Of a stretch of DNA of 64,000 nt, positions 35,123-44,509 are shown piece by piece. The position numbers were made by a program, and so were the translations under genes. The notes beneath the pieces were generated by a model that was given only the letters and a program-made list of their open reading frames with translations, made no database searches and was not told the origin of the DNA. The first letter of the stretch is position 1. The number at the start of each line of letters is the position of its first letter. The stretch is from Flavobacterium kingsejongi (lineage in GTDB: Bacteria > Bacteroidota > Bacteroidia > Flavobacteriales > Flavobacteriaceae), in the NCBI RefSeq assembly GCF_003076475.1, contig NZ_CP020919.1, positions 868,001 to 932,000 on the forward strand, in the 5' to 3' direction.

Positions 35123-36127
35123 TTAAGGTACCTCAACCTCATTAACAATTTTATTAATGATGTCTACGGAGGTTACATTTTCTGCCTCAGCTTCATACGT
35201 AATACCGATCCTGTGTCGTAATACATCGTGCACTACCGCTCTTACATCCTCAGGGATTACATAGCCTCTTCGTTTGATAAACGCATAACATTTTGCAGCA
35301 ACAGCCAAATTGATACTTCCCCTTGGTGAAGCGCCAAAACTAATCAGTGGCTTCAGGTGTTCCAATTTGTATTTTTCAGGGTATCGGGTCGCAAAGATGA
35401 TATCCAATATGTATTTTTCTATTTTTTCATCCATGTATACTTCACGAACGGCCTCTTGTGCCCGAAGTATCTGTTCTGTAGAAATAACTGCATTTACTTT
35501 TTCATACGCCCCTTTCAGGTTCTGACGAATTACAAGTCGCTCGTCTTCCATCTTAGGATAGTCAATTACCGTTTTCAACATAAAACGATCGACCTGCGCT
35601 TCCGGAAGTGGATAAGTCCCTTCCTGTTCCACCGGGTTTTGGGTCGCCAGTACTAAAAATGGGCGCTCCAATTTAAAAGTGGTATCGCCAATAGTTACTT
35701 GTTTTTCCTGCATCGCCTCCAATAAAGCCGATTGTACCTTGGCTGGAGCCCGGTTGATCTCATCCGCAAGGACGAAATTAGCGAAGATTGGCCCTTTTTT
35801 TATCGAAAATTCATTTTGCTTAATGTTGTAAATCATCGTTCCAACAACGTCAGCTGGTAATAAATCCGGCGTGAACTGAATCCTGCTGAACGAGCCCTGA
35901 ACGGCTTGTGACAGGGTATTAATCGCCAGGGTTTTGGCAAGTCCGGGAACTCCTTCCAGTAAAATATGGCCCTGACCGAGAAGTCCTATCAGCAATCGTT
36001 CCACCATATGTTTCTGTCCCACAATCACTTTATTCATTTCCATAAAAAGCAAATCAATAAAAGCGCTCTCTCTTTCTATTTTTTCATTGATGGCACGAAT
36101 GTCTAAGGTACCCGTATTTTCTTCCAT
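35123..36127 (-). CDS. moxR: MoxR family AAA+ ATPase
   Basis: A 334-aa ATPase. Walker A is GVPGLAKT, Walker B ends LADEINRAP, and the sensor segment is LATQNPVEQEGTYPLPEAQVDRF, with the MoxR-specific PLPEAQ. The C-terminal lid carries SPRGSINLAVAAKCYAFIKRRGYVIPEDV. MoxR proteins act as chaperones that load cofactors or remodel complexes; in bat operons they are linked to envelope integrity and oxygen tolerance. First gene of an eight-gene leftward operon. Confidence 0.96.
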   Translation of the reverse strand: MEENTGTLDIRAINEKIERESAFIDLLFMEMNKVIVGQKHMVERLLIGLLGQGHILLEGVPGLAKTLAINTLSQAVQGSFSRIQFTPDLLPADVVGTMIYNIKQNEFSIKKGPIFANFVLADEINRAPAKVQSALLEAMQEKQVTIGDTTFKLERPFLVLATQNPVEQEGTYPLPEAQVDRFMLKTVIDYPKMEDERLVIRQNLKGAYEKVNAVISTEQILRAQEAVREVYMDEKIEKYILDIIFATRYPEKYKLEHLKPLISFGASPRGSINLAVAAKCYAFIKRRGYVIPEDVRAVVHDVLRHRIGITYEAEAENVTSVDIINKIVNEVEVP

Positions 36128-36401
36128 TTTTGTATATTTAAAACTAACTCTGTTAAAACAATTATTTTACTGGTGCAAATTGAAAATTTATTCACTGACA
36201 TAATGTTAACGTAGCGTTAAAATATCTTTTAAATCAAAGCATTTAAGGAGGATTTGTGATTTTGTTTTTATATTTTTAAGACCAGAATTAAAATCCGGAA
36301 TGGTTATATCATAATACTCGGATTTACAGCAGCCTGAAATGTATTTTTACTTCCTTTGCTACTGTTAAATTTTAACAAAAATCCTAATTTCAAAAGCGTT
36401 A

Positions 36402-37271
36402 ATGAAAACAAAATTTTCAAGAATTATTGCAGGAACCATGAATTGGGGAATCTGGGGTAAAAACCATAATTTAGAAGCCATGTCCCAACTGATCAGCCAA
36501 TGTGTCGAAAACGGCATTACGTCGTTTGACCACGCGGACATTTATGGTGATTATACTACCGAAGCCGAATTTGGTAATGCCTTCCTAAACAGCACTATTC
36601 CACGGGAAAATGTACAGTTTATTTCAAAATGTGGTATTTGCCATAAAAATGAATCCCGTAATAACAGGCTCTCCCATTATGATTATTCCAAGGCCTATAT
36701 TATTGCCTGTGCAGAAGATTCCCTGCAAAAATTACACACCGATTATCTGGACGTATTGCTACTTCACCGCCCCAGCCCATTGATGCAGGCAGATGAAATA
36801 GCAGAAGCCGTCACCCAGCTCCAAAAAGAAGGTAAAATCCGTGATTTTGGAGTATCCAATTTTACACCTTCCCAAACTGACCTCATCCAATCCCGTATCA
36901 AAGTCGAATGCAACCAGATCGAATTTTCGGTGACCCATTTTGAAGCCATGCTGGACGGCAGCCTGAACCACATGCAGATCAATGCCATTACGCCTATGGC
37001 CTGGAGCCCGTTAGGCAGTGTTTTCAAAATAGAAAACCAACAAACGGACCGGTTGAAAAACCTATTGATGGAATTAATGCTGAAATATGATGCTTCCCTG
37101 GATGTGCTTCTTTTTGCCTGGATCATGAAACATCCGGCGGGGATACTTCCTGTAACCGGAACCACTACCGGCGAGCGGATAGCCAACCTGACCCGTGCTA
37201 TTGATTTCGAACTGGAAGCCCAGGACTGGTTTGCCCTTTGGGTAGCGAGCGAAGGCAAAAATGTGCCTTAA
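36402..37271 (+). CDS. Aldo/keto reductase (YdhF-like)
   Basis: A 289-aa NADPH-dependent reductase with a TIM-barrel. The catalytic tetrad fits: Asp and Tyr in SFDHADIYGDY, Lys in FISKCGI, His in DVLLLHRPSPLM. The cofactor region is GILPVTGTTTGERIANL. The start (GTMNWGIWGKN) and overall length match the YdhF group. The substrate is unknown. First gene of a three-gene operon, 34 bp before the SDR. Confidence 0.93.
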   Translation: MKTKFSRIIAGTMNWGIWGKNHNLEAMSQLISQCVENGITSFDHADIYGDYTTEAEFGNAFLNSTIPRENVQFISKCGICHKNESRNNRLSHYDYSKAYIIACAEDSLQKLHTDYLDVLLLHRPSPLMQADEIAEAVTQLQKEGKIRDFGVSNFTPSQTDLIQSRIKVECNQIEFSVTHFEAMLDGSLNHMQINAITPMAWSPLGSVFKIENQQTDRLKNLLMELMLKYDASLDVLLFAWIMKHPAGILPVTGTTTGERIANLTRAIDFELEAQDWFALWVASEGKNVP

Positions 37272-37305
37272 TTACAAACGAATACTGATTTAATATACAT
37301 TACGA

Positions 37306-38058
37306 ATGAAAACAGCTTTAATCACCGGTGCCACCAGCGGTATCGGACGTGCAACAGCCAGGGTACTGGCACAACAGCAGTATAAAATTATACTTTGCGG
37401 AAGACGGGAAGACCGCCTGATGGAATTGAAAGAAGAACTTTCTGCCATGACATCCGTACATACGCTGCTTTTTGATGTACGCGATAAAAAAAATGTACTG
37501 GACTCCATTACCGGATTACCGGAAGACTTTGCCATTATTGACATACTGATTAATAATGCTGGAAACGCCCACGGCCTGGATCCGATCCAAAATGGTGATC
37601 CTGAGGATTGGGATGCGATGATTGATATTAATATCAAAGGGCTTTTGTATGTTTCAAAAGCTGTGATTCCAGGTATGGTGGAACGCAAAAGCGGCCATAT
37701 TATCAATATTGGCTCCACCGCTGCCAAAGAAGTATATCCCAATGGAAATGTATATTGCGCCACCAAACATGCGGTTGATGCTATCAATCAGGGCATGCGC
37801 ATGGACCTGAATGCTTATGGAATCCGTGTTGGGGGAATACATCCGGGAATGGTCGCTACTGAGTTTTCAGAAGTGCGCTTTAAAGGTGATGCGGCCCGTG
37901 CCGCCAATGTGTACAAAGGATTTACACCGCTTCAACCGGAAGATATTGCCGACATTATCCAGTTTGTACTCTCCCGTCCCTATCATGTGAATATTGCCGA
38001 CCTGGTGGTTATGTCTACCGCCCAGGCTTCTTCTACAATTGTTAACCGTAGCCTTTAA
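37306..38058 (+). CDS. SDR family NAD(P)-dependent oxidoreductase (YdfG-like)
   Basis: A 250-aa classical short-chain dehydrogenase. TGATSGIGRATARVLA binds the cofactor, CGRREDR suggests NADPH preference, and INNAGNAHG is the NNAG motif. The catalytic Ser lies in NIGSTAAKEVYP, and the Tyr and Lys in VYCATKHAV (YxxxK). The VRVGGIHPGMVATEFSEVRF segment is typical of YdfG-type 3-hydroxy acid dehydrogenases. Confidence 0.94.
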   Translation: MKTALITGATSGIGRATARVLAQQQYKIILCGRREDRLMELKEELSAMTSVHTLLFDVRDKKNVLDSITGLPEDFAIIDILINNAGNAHGLDPIQNGDPEDWDAMIDINIKGLLYVSKAVIPGMVERKSGHIINIGSTAAKEVYPNGNVYCATKHAVDAINQGMRMDLNAYGIRVGGIHPGMVATEFSEVRFKGDAARAANVYKGFTPLQPEDIADIIQFVLSRPYHVNIADLVVMSTAQASSTIVNRSL

Positions 38059-38075
38059 GATTTTTCCAACTGTAA

Positions 38076-39233
38076 ATGATAAATAAACGACTCCTCATAA
38101 AAAACCTGTTGGCTCACAATGATGAGAGCAGTTTTTATGACAAAAAACGCCAATTGAATTTACATACCAAAGAAGGAAAAGGAAAATTCCTGAAACACAT
38201 TTGTGCGTTGTCCAATTCGAATCCCCACAACAATTCCTATATCGTTGTGGGTGTCGAGGACGATAATGAAGTGGTGGGTGATGATTTCTTTGACGACAGC
38301 CGGATCCAGAACCTGGTCAATGCTGTGCTGGAAAATCCGCCCCGCATCCAGTATGAAAATGTGCCTTTCCCGAATCTTCCAAAAGAAAAGGTGATCGGGC
38401 TGGTCACAATAAAACCCAACAATAAAACGTCCTTTTTCAAGAAAGGGATCGGTAATATCCCGGCACGCTCAACTTTTATCCGAAGAGGCAGCAATTCGAT
38501 TCCCCTGGAAGATTCTTTTGCCCCAAAAGAAAATAAAGCCAACCAGAATACCAATACGGTTATCGATATCGAAAACAATTCGCGGAACAGTATTGAACAC
38601 ACCCTCGATGGTGTAGTAGACTTCCTGAACAACCGCCACAAAGATATGGAGGCCCATTATAAGGTGTTTAAAGAGCTTTTTATCATCTGCTGGGCCGGAA
38701 CATCCAAAAAAGGCAAAACCCATACCTATTACTCCCGTGTGGATATTGAGCTCATCAATGAGCAGGTTAAGCTGTTCTACTCGGCTTTAGACGAGGTCAG
38801 TATTACTTATGACGATCATCAGTTTACCATTACAGAATATGTATGCCTTGGCCTCAACGACAAAACCAGCTATTATCCTCTCGAAGAAGTGAGTATTTTA
38901 TTTTTTGATAATGGGTATTATAAGATTGAGCGAAAAATGCTTTTCGAACCGCCACAGTACAATCGTAAAATGCTGTACCATATCTACAATGCTAACCTGA
39001 GCCTGTTGCGAAAACTGGAACGGGAACTTCCCTTAACGGAACGGGAGAAAAAAGACCTGGAAAATGTGCCTTCCACCCTGATGATTTGTTACCTGAATGG
39101 TTTTGAAGAAGCACGGCAAAAACTCATAGACGCCAAACCTTTCTTAAAGGAACAGGCGAACAACCAATCGTATATCGCATTCAAGGAAGCCATGCGCATT
39201 CTCCGTAAAATGAAATATGACTTTAATGCCTAA
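38076..39233 (+). CDS. AlbA_2 (Schlafen-like) ATP-binding domain protein
   Basis: A 385-aa protein. The N-terminal 150 residues match the AlbA_2 fold: ESSFYDKKRQLNLHTKEGKGKFLKHICALSNSN, then NSYIVVGVEDDNEVVGDD and the PARSTFIRRGSNSIPL end. Related proteins include putative transcriptional regulators and Schlafen-type nucleases. The C-terminal 230 residues (DFLNNRHKDMEAHYKVFKELFIICWAG and on) match nothing I know. Its ATG lies 17 bp after the SDR stop. Confidence 0.85.
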   Translation: MINKRLLIKNLLAHNDESSFYDKKRQLNLHTKEGKGKFLKHICALSNSNPHNNSYIVVGVEDDNEVVGDDFFDDSRIQNLVNAVLENPPRIQYENVPFPNLPKEKVIGLVTIKPNNKTSFFKKGIGNIPARSTFIRRGSNSIPLEDSFAPKENKANQNTNTVIDIENNSRNSIEHTLDGVVDFLNNRHKDMEAHYKVFKELFIICWAGTSKKGKTHTYYSRVDIELINEQVKLFYSALDEVSITYDDHQFTITEYVCLGLNDKTSYYPLEEVSILFFDNGYYKIERKMLFEPPQYNRKMLYHIYNANLSLLRKLERELPLTEREKKDLENVPSTLMICYLNGFEEARQKLIDAKPFLKEQANNQSYIAFKEAMRILRKMKYDFNA

Positions 39234-39237
39234 AGGA

Positions 39238-41622
39238 TTATTTCTGCGTAAAATTCACCGTAATGCGTAATGCAATATTGTCATTGAATTCCGGATTTGC
39301 ATAATACCCGTAGCGGTAAAATGCAGCAGCACCCAATCCGAAATATCCTATGTTCAGATAGTTTATCTTGACAATATTATCCAGTTGTAATCCGGTTTCA
39401 AGGTATATTTTATCCTTTACTTTAAAAGGGATGAACTGATGGTTGCCACGTTCCGATAAAGTCCCCCACCCGATATTGTTATGAAGTGAAATGCCGGGCT
39501 GGAATGAGGGTGTCTTAAAGAGCAATGTTCCAAAATTATGGGACAAAAACAGATTGGCGTAGGTATCCGACAAAAACTCATTGGGCAACATGGTCTGGAA
39601 ACTATTCTTAGACATGTAGGGAAAACCTTTTTCATATCCGCCTTCTCCTGTAAACAGAAGTCCATACGGCAGGCTGCTATCGATATATCCGCCTTCCAGC
39701 CTGTATTTTGTATTCCCGAAATTTTTAGTAAAAAACGATTGTTCCAAAACGGCTTCAAATTTATTATAATTGAAGTCACTCTCAAACAGTCCTTTTATAC
39801 CTCTGGAATAGCGAAACGAAAATATTGGATATTCGGTGGCCAGGCTTAGGTTTTGGTGAAATGAATTAACGATACGCTCCTTAACCGCAAATCGGAGGTT
39901 AACCGACAATTCGGAATTGTAATACCCGGATGGATACAGTGCGGTATTCGTCTGGAAAAGATACTCGTACCGCGGTAAAACCTTTGCCTGCCGAAATTCT
40001 ATTTTCCATTTTGCCGCTTTAAAAGTTCGGAAACCTACATTGAACGAGAATTCATCCACCTGATCAAAATTCATACCCAGGAAACTGCGGATACTCAATA
40101 GATTCCCAGTACTTTTCAATCCATAGAAACCTGCTTCTACAAGGTTATGCTGGTATTTTGCACCTATTGTAAATTCATTTTTGCTGATCGGATGATAGCT
40201 TACTTCGCCACCATATTTCCATTTATAATCTTTTAGTCCGTATCCCACAAAACCGCCAAGCGTAAAATCCCGGAATACGTCTTCATTCGTGTAAATTCCA
40301 GTTCCCAATCGCAAACCTTCATATTTATTTTGAACAATCGTTTTTGACAAATCAATATCTACATATTTCAAAGGAATCTTAGACTGGAATAATTTCTCTG
40401 CTACCTTCAGGTAATAATCAAATTTGTTTTCCTTGCCAATGCTATCAATTACCCGATAGGTATTTTTCTCTTTAGCAACTAATTTTTCAATCCGGTAACT
40501 ATCCCAAAATAGACTATCCCGTTTGGTCGCATTCTCATCCATTCGTACACTTTCTAAGGAAAAATCCTTTTTCTCCAATGGAATATTGATCGCTACTTTA
40601 TCAATATAACTTTTGCCATTCATGACGATTTTGGTCGTTGTGGAAGGAAACACCGGCATGGACAACGTATAATTCAATTGCTCCGGAAACCAATACCGAT
40701 TATCGACCAAACTGTATTGCTGCTGTATTTTGATGGCTATTTTTGTTGCTTCATAGGGTTCGGCAATCACATTCTGAATAGCATACTGATTTGAATTGAT
40801 GTACAACATGCCTTTTAATCCATCGAAATTCTTTCGCGGAAGCGGTTTAAATGATATTACAAACAGCGTATCATTACCCTGAAGGATCTCTTCTTCCAGT
40901 TTGAATTTATATTTATCAATACTTCCTTTACTAATGGGATTCAGATAATACAAATCAAACAGCCGTATATTATCCTGATAAAACGAGAAAGGCTGCATAT
41001 CTGTGGCCAAAGTAGCAAATGAGGGGTTTTTAAAACCGGACATCCGTGTCGCAATGACCACCTCTTCACTGATATCTTTCCGGATATATTTACGTTCTGT
41101 TACACTTTCTTGAATAAAGAGAAAATTGTTTTGGAATGCTTTTTTCAACTTGACTTTAGCCTCGTCTCCAGTAGACTGAATATCATAAATCGTCTTATTG
41201 TAAGAGGTATATTGGAACGTAGCCTTGTTTTCCGGATTATTATTTTCCTTGTTTTTGGTCGCATTCCGAATGATCCGGTGGGCGGGATTATCTGCTGGTG
41301 AAATCACTACCTCATCCAGGGCATTAGAATTCCGTACCAGTTCAATGATTACTTTTTGGCCCGGAACGACGTTTACTTTTATTGATTCATACCCTACATA
41401 ACTGCATCGTATAGTAGTAATCACCTTTTCTGAATGGAGGTCAAACTTTCCATCGATATCCGATACGGTTGTCGCTGGAGTGTTCGTTGTAATATTTGCA
41501 AAGGCCAACGCTACTTTGGTTTCGGAATCATATACTTTCCCTTCAACATGCTGTTGTGCAATGGCCTGCAGCGAGAATAGGAAACCAATAAAAATCCAAT
41601 AAACGGTGTATTTCCGGATCAT
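39238..41622 (-). CDS. DUF5686 outer-membrane protein with carboxypeptidase-like plug domain
   Basis: A 794-aa protein. After the signal peptide (FIGFLFSLQAIAQ), a CarboxypepD_reg-like domain (VEGKVYDSETKVALAFANITT, VGYESIKV, then LDEVVISPADNPAHRIIRNA) is followed by the DUF5686 segment and a long C-terminal beta-barrel. The protein ends in an aromatic strand (ALRITVNFTQK). It is common in Bacteroidota and not directly TonB-linked (no plug or TonB box seen). Monocistronic and convergent with the AlbA_2 gene (4-bp gap). Confidence 0.9.
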   Translation of the reverse strand: MIRKYTVYWIFIGFLFSLQAIAQQHVEGKVYDSETKVALAFANITTNTPATTVSDIDGKFDLHSEKVITTIRCSYVGYESIKVNVVPGQKVIIELVRNSNALDEVVISPADNPAHRIIRNATKNKENNNPENKATFQYTSYNKTIYDIQSTGDEAKVKLKKAFQNNFLFIQESVTERKYIRKDISEEVVIATRMSGFKNPSFATLATDMQPFSFYQDNIRLFDLYYLNPISKGSIDKYKFKLEEEILQGNDTLFVISFKPLPRKNFDGLKGMLYINSNQYAIQNVIAEPYEATKIAIKIQQQYSLVDNRYWFPEQLNYTLSMPVFPSTTTKIVMNGKSYIDKVAINIPLEKKDFSLESVRMDENATKRDSLFWDSYRIEKLVAKEKNTYRVIDSIGKENKFDYYLKVAEKLFQSKIPLKYVDIDLSKTIVQNKYEGLRLGTGIYTNEDVFRDFTLGGFVGYGLKDYKWKYGGEVSYHPISKNEFTIGAKYQHNLVEAGFYGLKSTGNLLSIRSFLGMNFDQVDEFSFNVGFRTFKAAKWKIEFRQAKVLPRYEYLFQTNTALYPSGYYNSELSVNLRFAVKERIVNSFHQNLSLATEYPIFSFRYSRGIKGLFESDFNYNKFEAVLEQSFFTKNFGNTKYRLEGGYIDSSLPYGLLFTGEGGYEKGFPYMSKNSFQTMLPNEFLSDTYANLFLSHNFGTLLFKTPSFQPGISLHNNIGWGTLSERGNHQFIPFKVKDKIYLETGLQLDNIVKINYLNIGYFGLGAAAFYRYGYYANPEFNDNIALRITVNFTQK

Positions 41623-41847
41623 AATACGACTAAAAAATTAATTAGAACTCAATTACACTAAAGCAAACAAAAACCCGGAATCAGGATCGACCTGATAGCC
41701 CTTTTCTTAAATTCTTGCTATTTAAAACAGCAATCGTTGCCAAAAATAGATAATTGTCATTTATAATTCCGCACTTTGAACTTTTTATTCTTACAAATTT
41801 TCTTCTTAATCAAATCCTAATATAAACCCCGCTAATGCCTTTTTATG

Positions 41848-41855
41848 TATTTTTG
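41848..41855 (+). promoter_or_regulatory. -7 promoter element for the metallophosphoesterase gene
   Basis: TATTTTTG, a perfect TAnnTTTG match, 22 bp before the ATG at 41878. It also supports that start over the in-frame ATG at 41845, which would place the promoter inside the gene. Confidence 0.5.
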
Positions 41856-41877
41856 TTATTCAATTTTTATACAAAAG

Positions 41878-42606
41878 ATGGGTAAAACATACGTAATAGG
41901 TGACATCCACGGAGGATTGAGAGCCTTGCAGCAAGTTCTTGAACGTGCCGCAGTTACTGAAAAAGACAAATTGATTTTTCTGGGCGATTATGTAGACGGA
42001 TGGAGCCAATCCCCTCAGGTGCTCGACTTTTTGATGGCTTTAAAATCTTCTCATACCTGTGTTTTTATACGAGGCAATCACGATGACCTGCTCACCCAAT
42101 GGCTCGGGCATAAAACTGATAACCCACAATGGTTCCAGCATGGCGGCCAAGCCACGATAACAGCTTACGAAAAGGTGAGTGAAGCACAAAAACAATTGCA
42201 TATTGCTTTTCTGGAAGGGCTAAATGATTATTATCTTGATGAACAGAACCGGCTTTTTGTACATGCGGGTTTCACCAATATGAACGGAGTCGATTTTGAA
42301 TATTTCCCTGCCATGTTTTATTGGGAAAGAACCCTTTGGGAAACCGCATTAGCCCTCGATAAAAAATTAACTCCGGATGATCCCATGTATCCGAAGCGCT
42401 TTCGGTTGTACCGCGAAGTCTTTATAGGGCATACCCCGGTCACACGAATCGGAAGAACGGTTCCGGTACAAATGGCTACCGTTTGGAATGTCGACACCGG
42501 TGCTGCTTTTAAAGGCCCTTTAACCATTATGGATGTCGATACCAAAGAATACTGGCAAAGCGATCCATTACCCGTTTTATATCCGGACGAAAACGGACGA
42601 AATTAG
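41878..42606 (+). CDS. Metallophosphoesterase (PPP-type serine/threonine phosphatase-like)
   Basis: A 242-aa calcineurin-like phosphatase. Metal motifs are in order: GDIHGGLRAL, FLGDYVDGWSQ, RGNHDDLL, FVHAGFTN, and FIGHTPVTR. The GDIHG-GDYVDG-GNHD pattern is typical of the bacterial PPP group (PrpA-like). The likely substrates are phosphoproteins or dinucleotide polyphosphates. A small barrel protein gene follows 23 bp downstream. Confidence 0.93.
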   Translation: MGKTYVIGDIHGGLRALQQVLERAAVTEKDKLIFLGDYVDGWSQSPQVLDFLMALKSSHTCVFIRGNHDDLLTQWLGHKTDNPQWFQHGGQATITAYEKVSEAQKQLHIAFLEGLNDYYLDEQNRLFVHAGFTNMNGVDFEYFPAMFYWERTLWETALALDKKLTPDDPMYPKRFRLYREVFIGHTPVTRIGRTVPVQMATVWNVDTGAAFKGPLTIMDVDTKEYWQSDPLPVLYPDENGRN

Positions 42607-42629
42607 AATACCAATTTTTAACTACAATT

Positions 42630-43187
42630 ATGAAAAAGATATGTATTGCCATACTGTTATGCCTTGGCGTGACCACAACAAAAGCCCAGGACACACCTAC
42701 AGGCGAAATTAAGCTGAACGTATTCAACACCATTGTATTAGGTTCCGTCGAAGTGGGCTATGAACATTTTATAGATGCAGACCAGTCAATTGGGGTCGAG
42801 GTATTCATCAATGACCGTTTCTCCTATACCGGTGAAGTAGGCAGCAGAAAATTCAACACAAACAGTGTTGCACTATCCTATAATTTTTACTTGTCTTCGG
42901 ACAACAATGGCTCCGGATGGGAACTATCCCCCTTATTAAAATACCGTTTTGGCGACCATAAGGAAATAAAAGATTACACCATCAACGGGACAACTGTACC
43001 AACAGAAGTCACCACAGACATGGATAGTTTTATTATCGGGCTGGGTGTGGGTTACAAATGGGTCTTTAAAAATAAATTCACCATCAGTCCCTATGCCAAC
43101 ATTGGTCGCAATTTCAGCAAAGAAGTCGATGACCGGTTCGCTGCGGTAGAATTCAATGCCGGATTTAGTGTCGGGTACCGATTCTAA
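42630..43187 (+). CDS. Small outer-membrane beta-barrel protein (DUF3575-like)
   Basis: A 185-aa protein with a signal peptide (KICIAILLCLGVTTTKAQ). The mature part has about eight beta-strands with the ends NVFNTIVLGSVEVGYEHFI, SWELSPLLKYRFG-type strands, IGLGVGYKWVFKNKFTISPYANIGRNF, and a terminal aromatic (FNAGFSVGYRF). The structural call is firm, the family name less so. Confidence 0.78.
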   Translation: MKKICIAILLCLGVTTTKAQDTPTGEIKLNVFNTIVLGSVEVGYEHFIDADQSIGVEVFINDRFSYTGEVGSRKFNTNSVALSYNFYLSSDNNGSGWELSPLLKYRFGDHKEIKDYTINGTTVPTEVTTDMDSFIIGLGVGYKWVFKNKFTISPYANIGRNFSKEVDDRFAAVEFNAGFSVGYRF

Positions 43188-43200
43188 CCTCACCCTATAC

Positions 43201-43228
43201 AGACCAGTTTAGCGCTGGTCTTTTTTTT
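43201..43228 (+). terminator. Rho-independent terminator
   Basis: Stem AGACCAG / CTGGTCT with a 7-base loop and a run of eight T after it, 14 bp past the barrel gene. Confidence 0.85.
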
Positions 43229-43354
43229 ATATTGCGCTTTCCGGATTGGATTTGCATGGTTTAAAATCGTAAATTGAAGTTAATATACGAACCGGCTTTT
43301 ATTTATTTTTTATCTTAGATATTCTTAAAATTTCAGCCTTAAAACCGACCCACA

Positions 43355-44503
43355 ATGAGCATTTCAGAACACTATACCTCCGTCAGGAACCATACCGAGA
43401 AGATCTGTTCAACGTTGCAAACGGAAGATTTTGTCGTACAGCCCGCTATTTTTGTGAGCCCCCCAAAGTGGCATCTGGCACATACTACCTGGTTTTTTGA
43501 GCAATTCATATTAAAGGAACATGTTCCGGATTATGAGGTCTTCGATGCTGATTTTTGCTTTCTGTTCAACAGTTACTACAACACGGTCGGCAAAAGAGTC
43601 TTCCGGGCTGATCGCGGCAATATCACACGCCCCGGTGTACAGCAGGTTTACGAATACAGGGCCTATGTCGATATGCACATGAATCTCCTGCTTCAAATGA
43701 AATCGGAAGAACTTAAGGAACTGGTGGAACTTGGGCTACACCATGAACAACAACATCAGGAATTATTACTCACCGACATCAAATATATTTTAGGACATAA
43801 CCCCATTTTTCCGGTATACGACGAAATGATCCATTGGGAAAATCAGGAAAATTCAGATTCCGGATTTTTAAAAATCAGTGAAGGCCTTTATGAAATCGGC
43901 CATACTGGAGATGGGTTTTCGTTTGATAATGAGCACGGGAGGCATAAGGTTTTCCTTGCTGAATTTGAAATTTCCAAATCCCTGGTTACCAACCGGGAAT
44001 ACCTGGAATTTATTACTGCTGGTGGTTATACTAATTTTAAATACTGGCTGGACGAAGGCTGGGCCTGGGTTACAGAAAACCAGATTAAAGCTCCCCTTTA
44101 CTGGCATCACATTGAAAATGAATGGTATCATTATACCCTGAGCGGCTTGGAAACGGTTCATCCCGATGCCTACGTTACCCATATCAGTTATTTTGAAGCA
44201 GCAGCATTTGCCGAATGGAAAAATATGCGGCTCCCAACAGAATTCGAATGGGAAATTGCAGCTGACCAGTTGGACTGGGGCAAACGGTGGGAATGGACAA
44301 ACAGTGCTTACCTGCCGTATCCGAATTTTAAAAAACCGGAAGGTGCGATTGGGGAGTATAATGGCAAATTCATGATCAATCAGATGGTACTTCGTGGGGC
44401 TTCCTGTGCCACATCCCCTTTACACAGCCGAAAGACCTATAGAAATTTTTTTCATACCGACGAACGCTGGCAATTTACCGCCATCCGCTTAGTCAAAATT
44501 TAA
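43355..44503 (+). CDS. egtB: EgtB-type sulfoxide synthase (ergothioneine biosynthesis)
   Basis: A 382-aa non-haem iron enzyme that joins a thiol (cysteine or gamma-glutamylcysteine) to the imidazole of trimethylated histidine using oxygen. The N-terminal DinB_2 domain carries the iron ligands: His43 in WHLAHTTW and the HxxxH of HHEQQHQE (His130, His134). The C-terminal FGE-sulfatase-like domain has NREYLEFITAGGY, MRLPTEFEWE, and the final RGASCATSPLHSRKTYRNFFHTDERWQFTAIRL. Followed after 6 bp by egtD. Confidence 0.94.
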   Translation: MSISEHYTSVRNHTEKICSTLQTEDFVVQPAIFVSPPKWHLAHTTWFFEQFILKEHVPDYEVFDADFCFLFNSYYNTVGKRVFRADRGNITRPGVQQVYEYRAYVDMHMNLLLQMKSEELKELVELGLHHEQQHQELLLTDIKYILGHNPIFPVYDEMIHWENQENSDSGFLKISEGLYEIGHTGDGFSFDNEHGRHKVFLAEFEISKSLVTNREYLEFITAGGYTNFKYWLDEGWAWVTENQIKAPLYWHHIENEWYHYTLSGLETVHPDAYVTHISYFEAAAFAEWKNMRLPTEFEWEIAADQLDWGKRWEWTNSAYLPYPNFKKPEGAIGEYNGKFMINQMVLRGASCATSPLHSRKTYRNFFHTDERWQFTAIRLVKI

Positions 44504-44509
44504 TATAAC

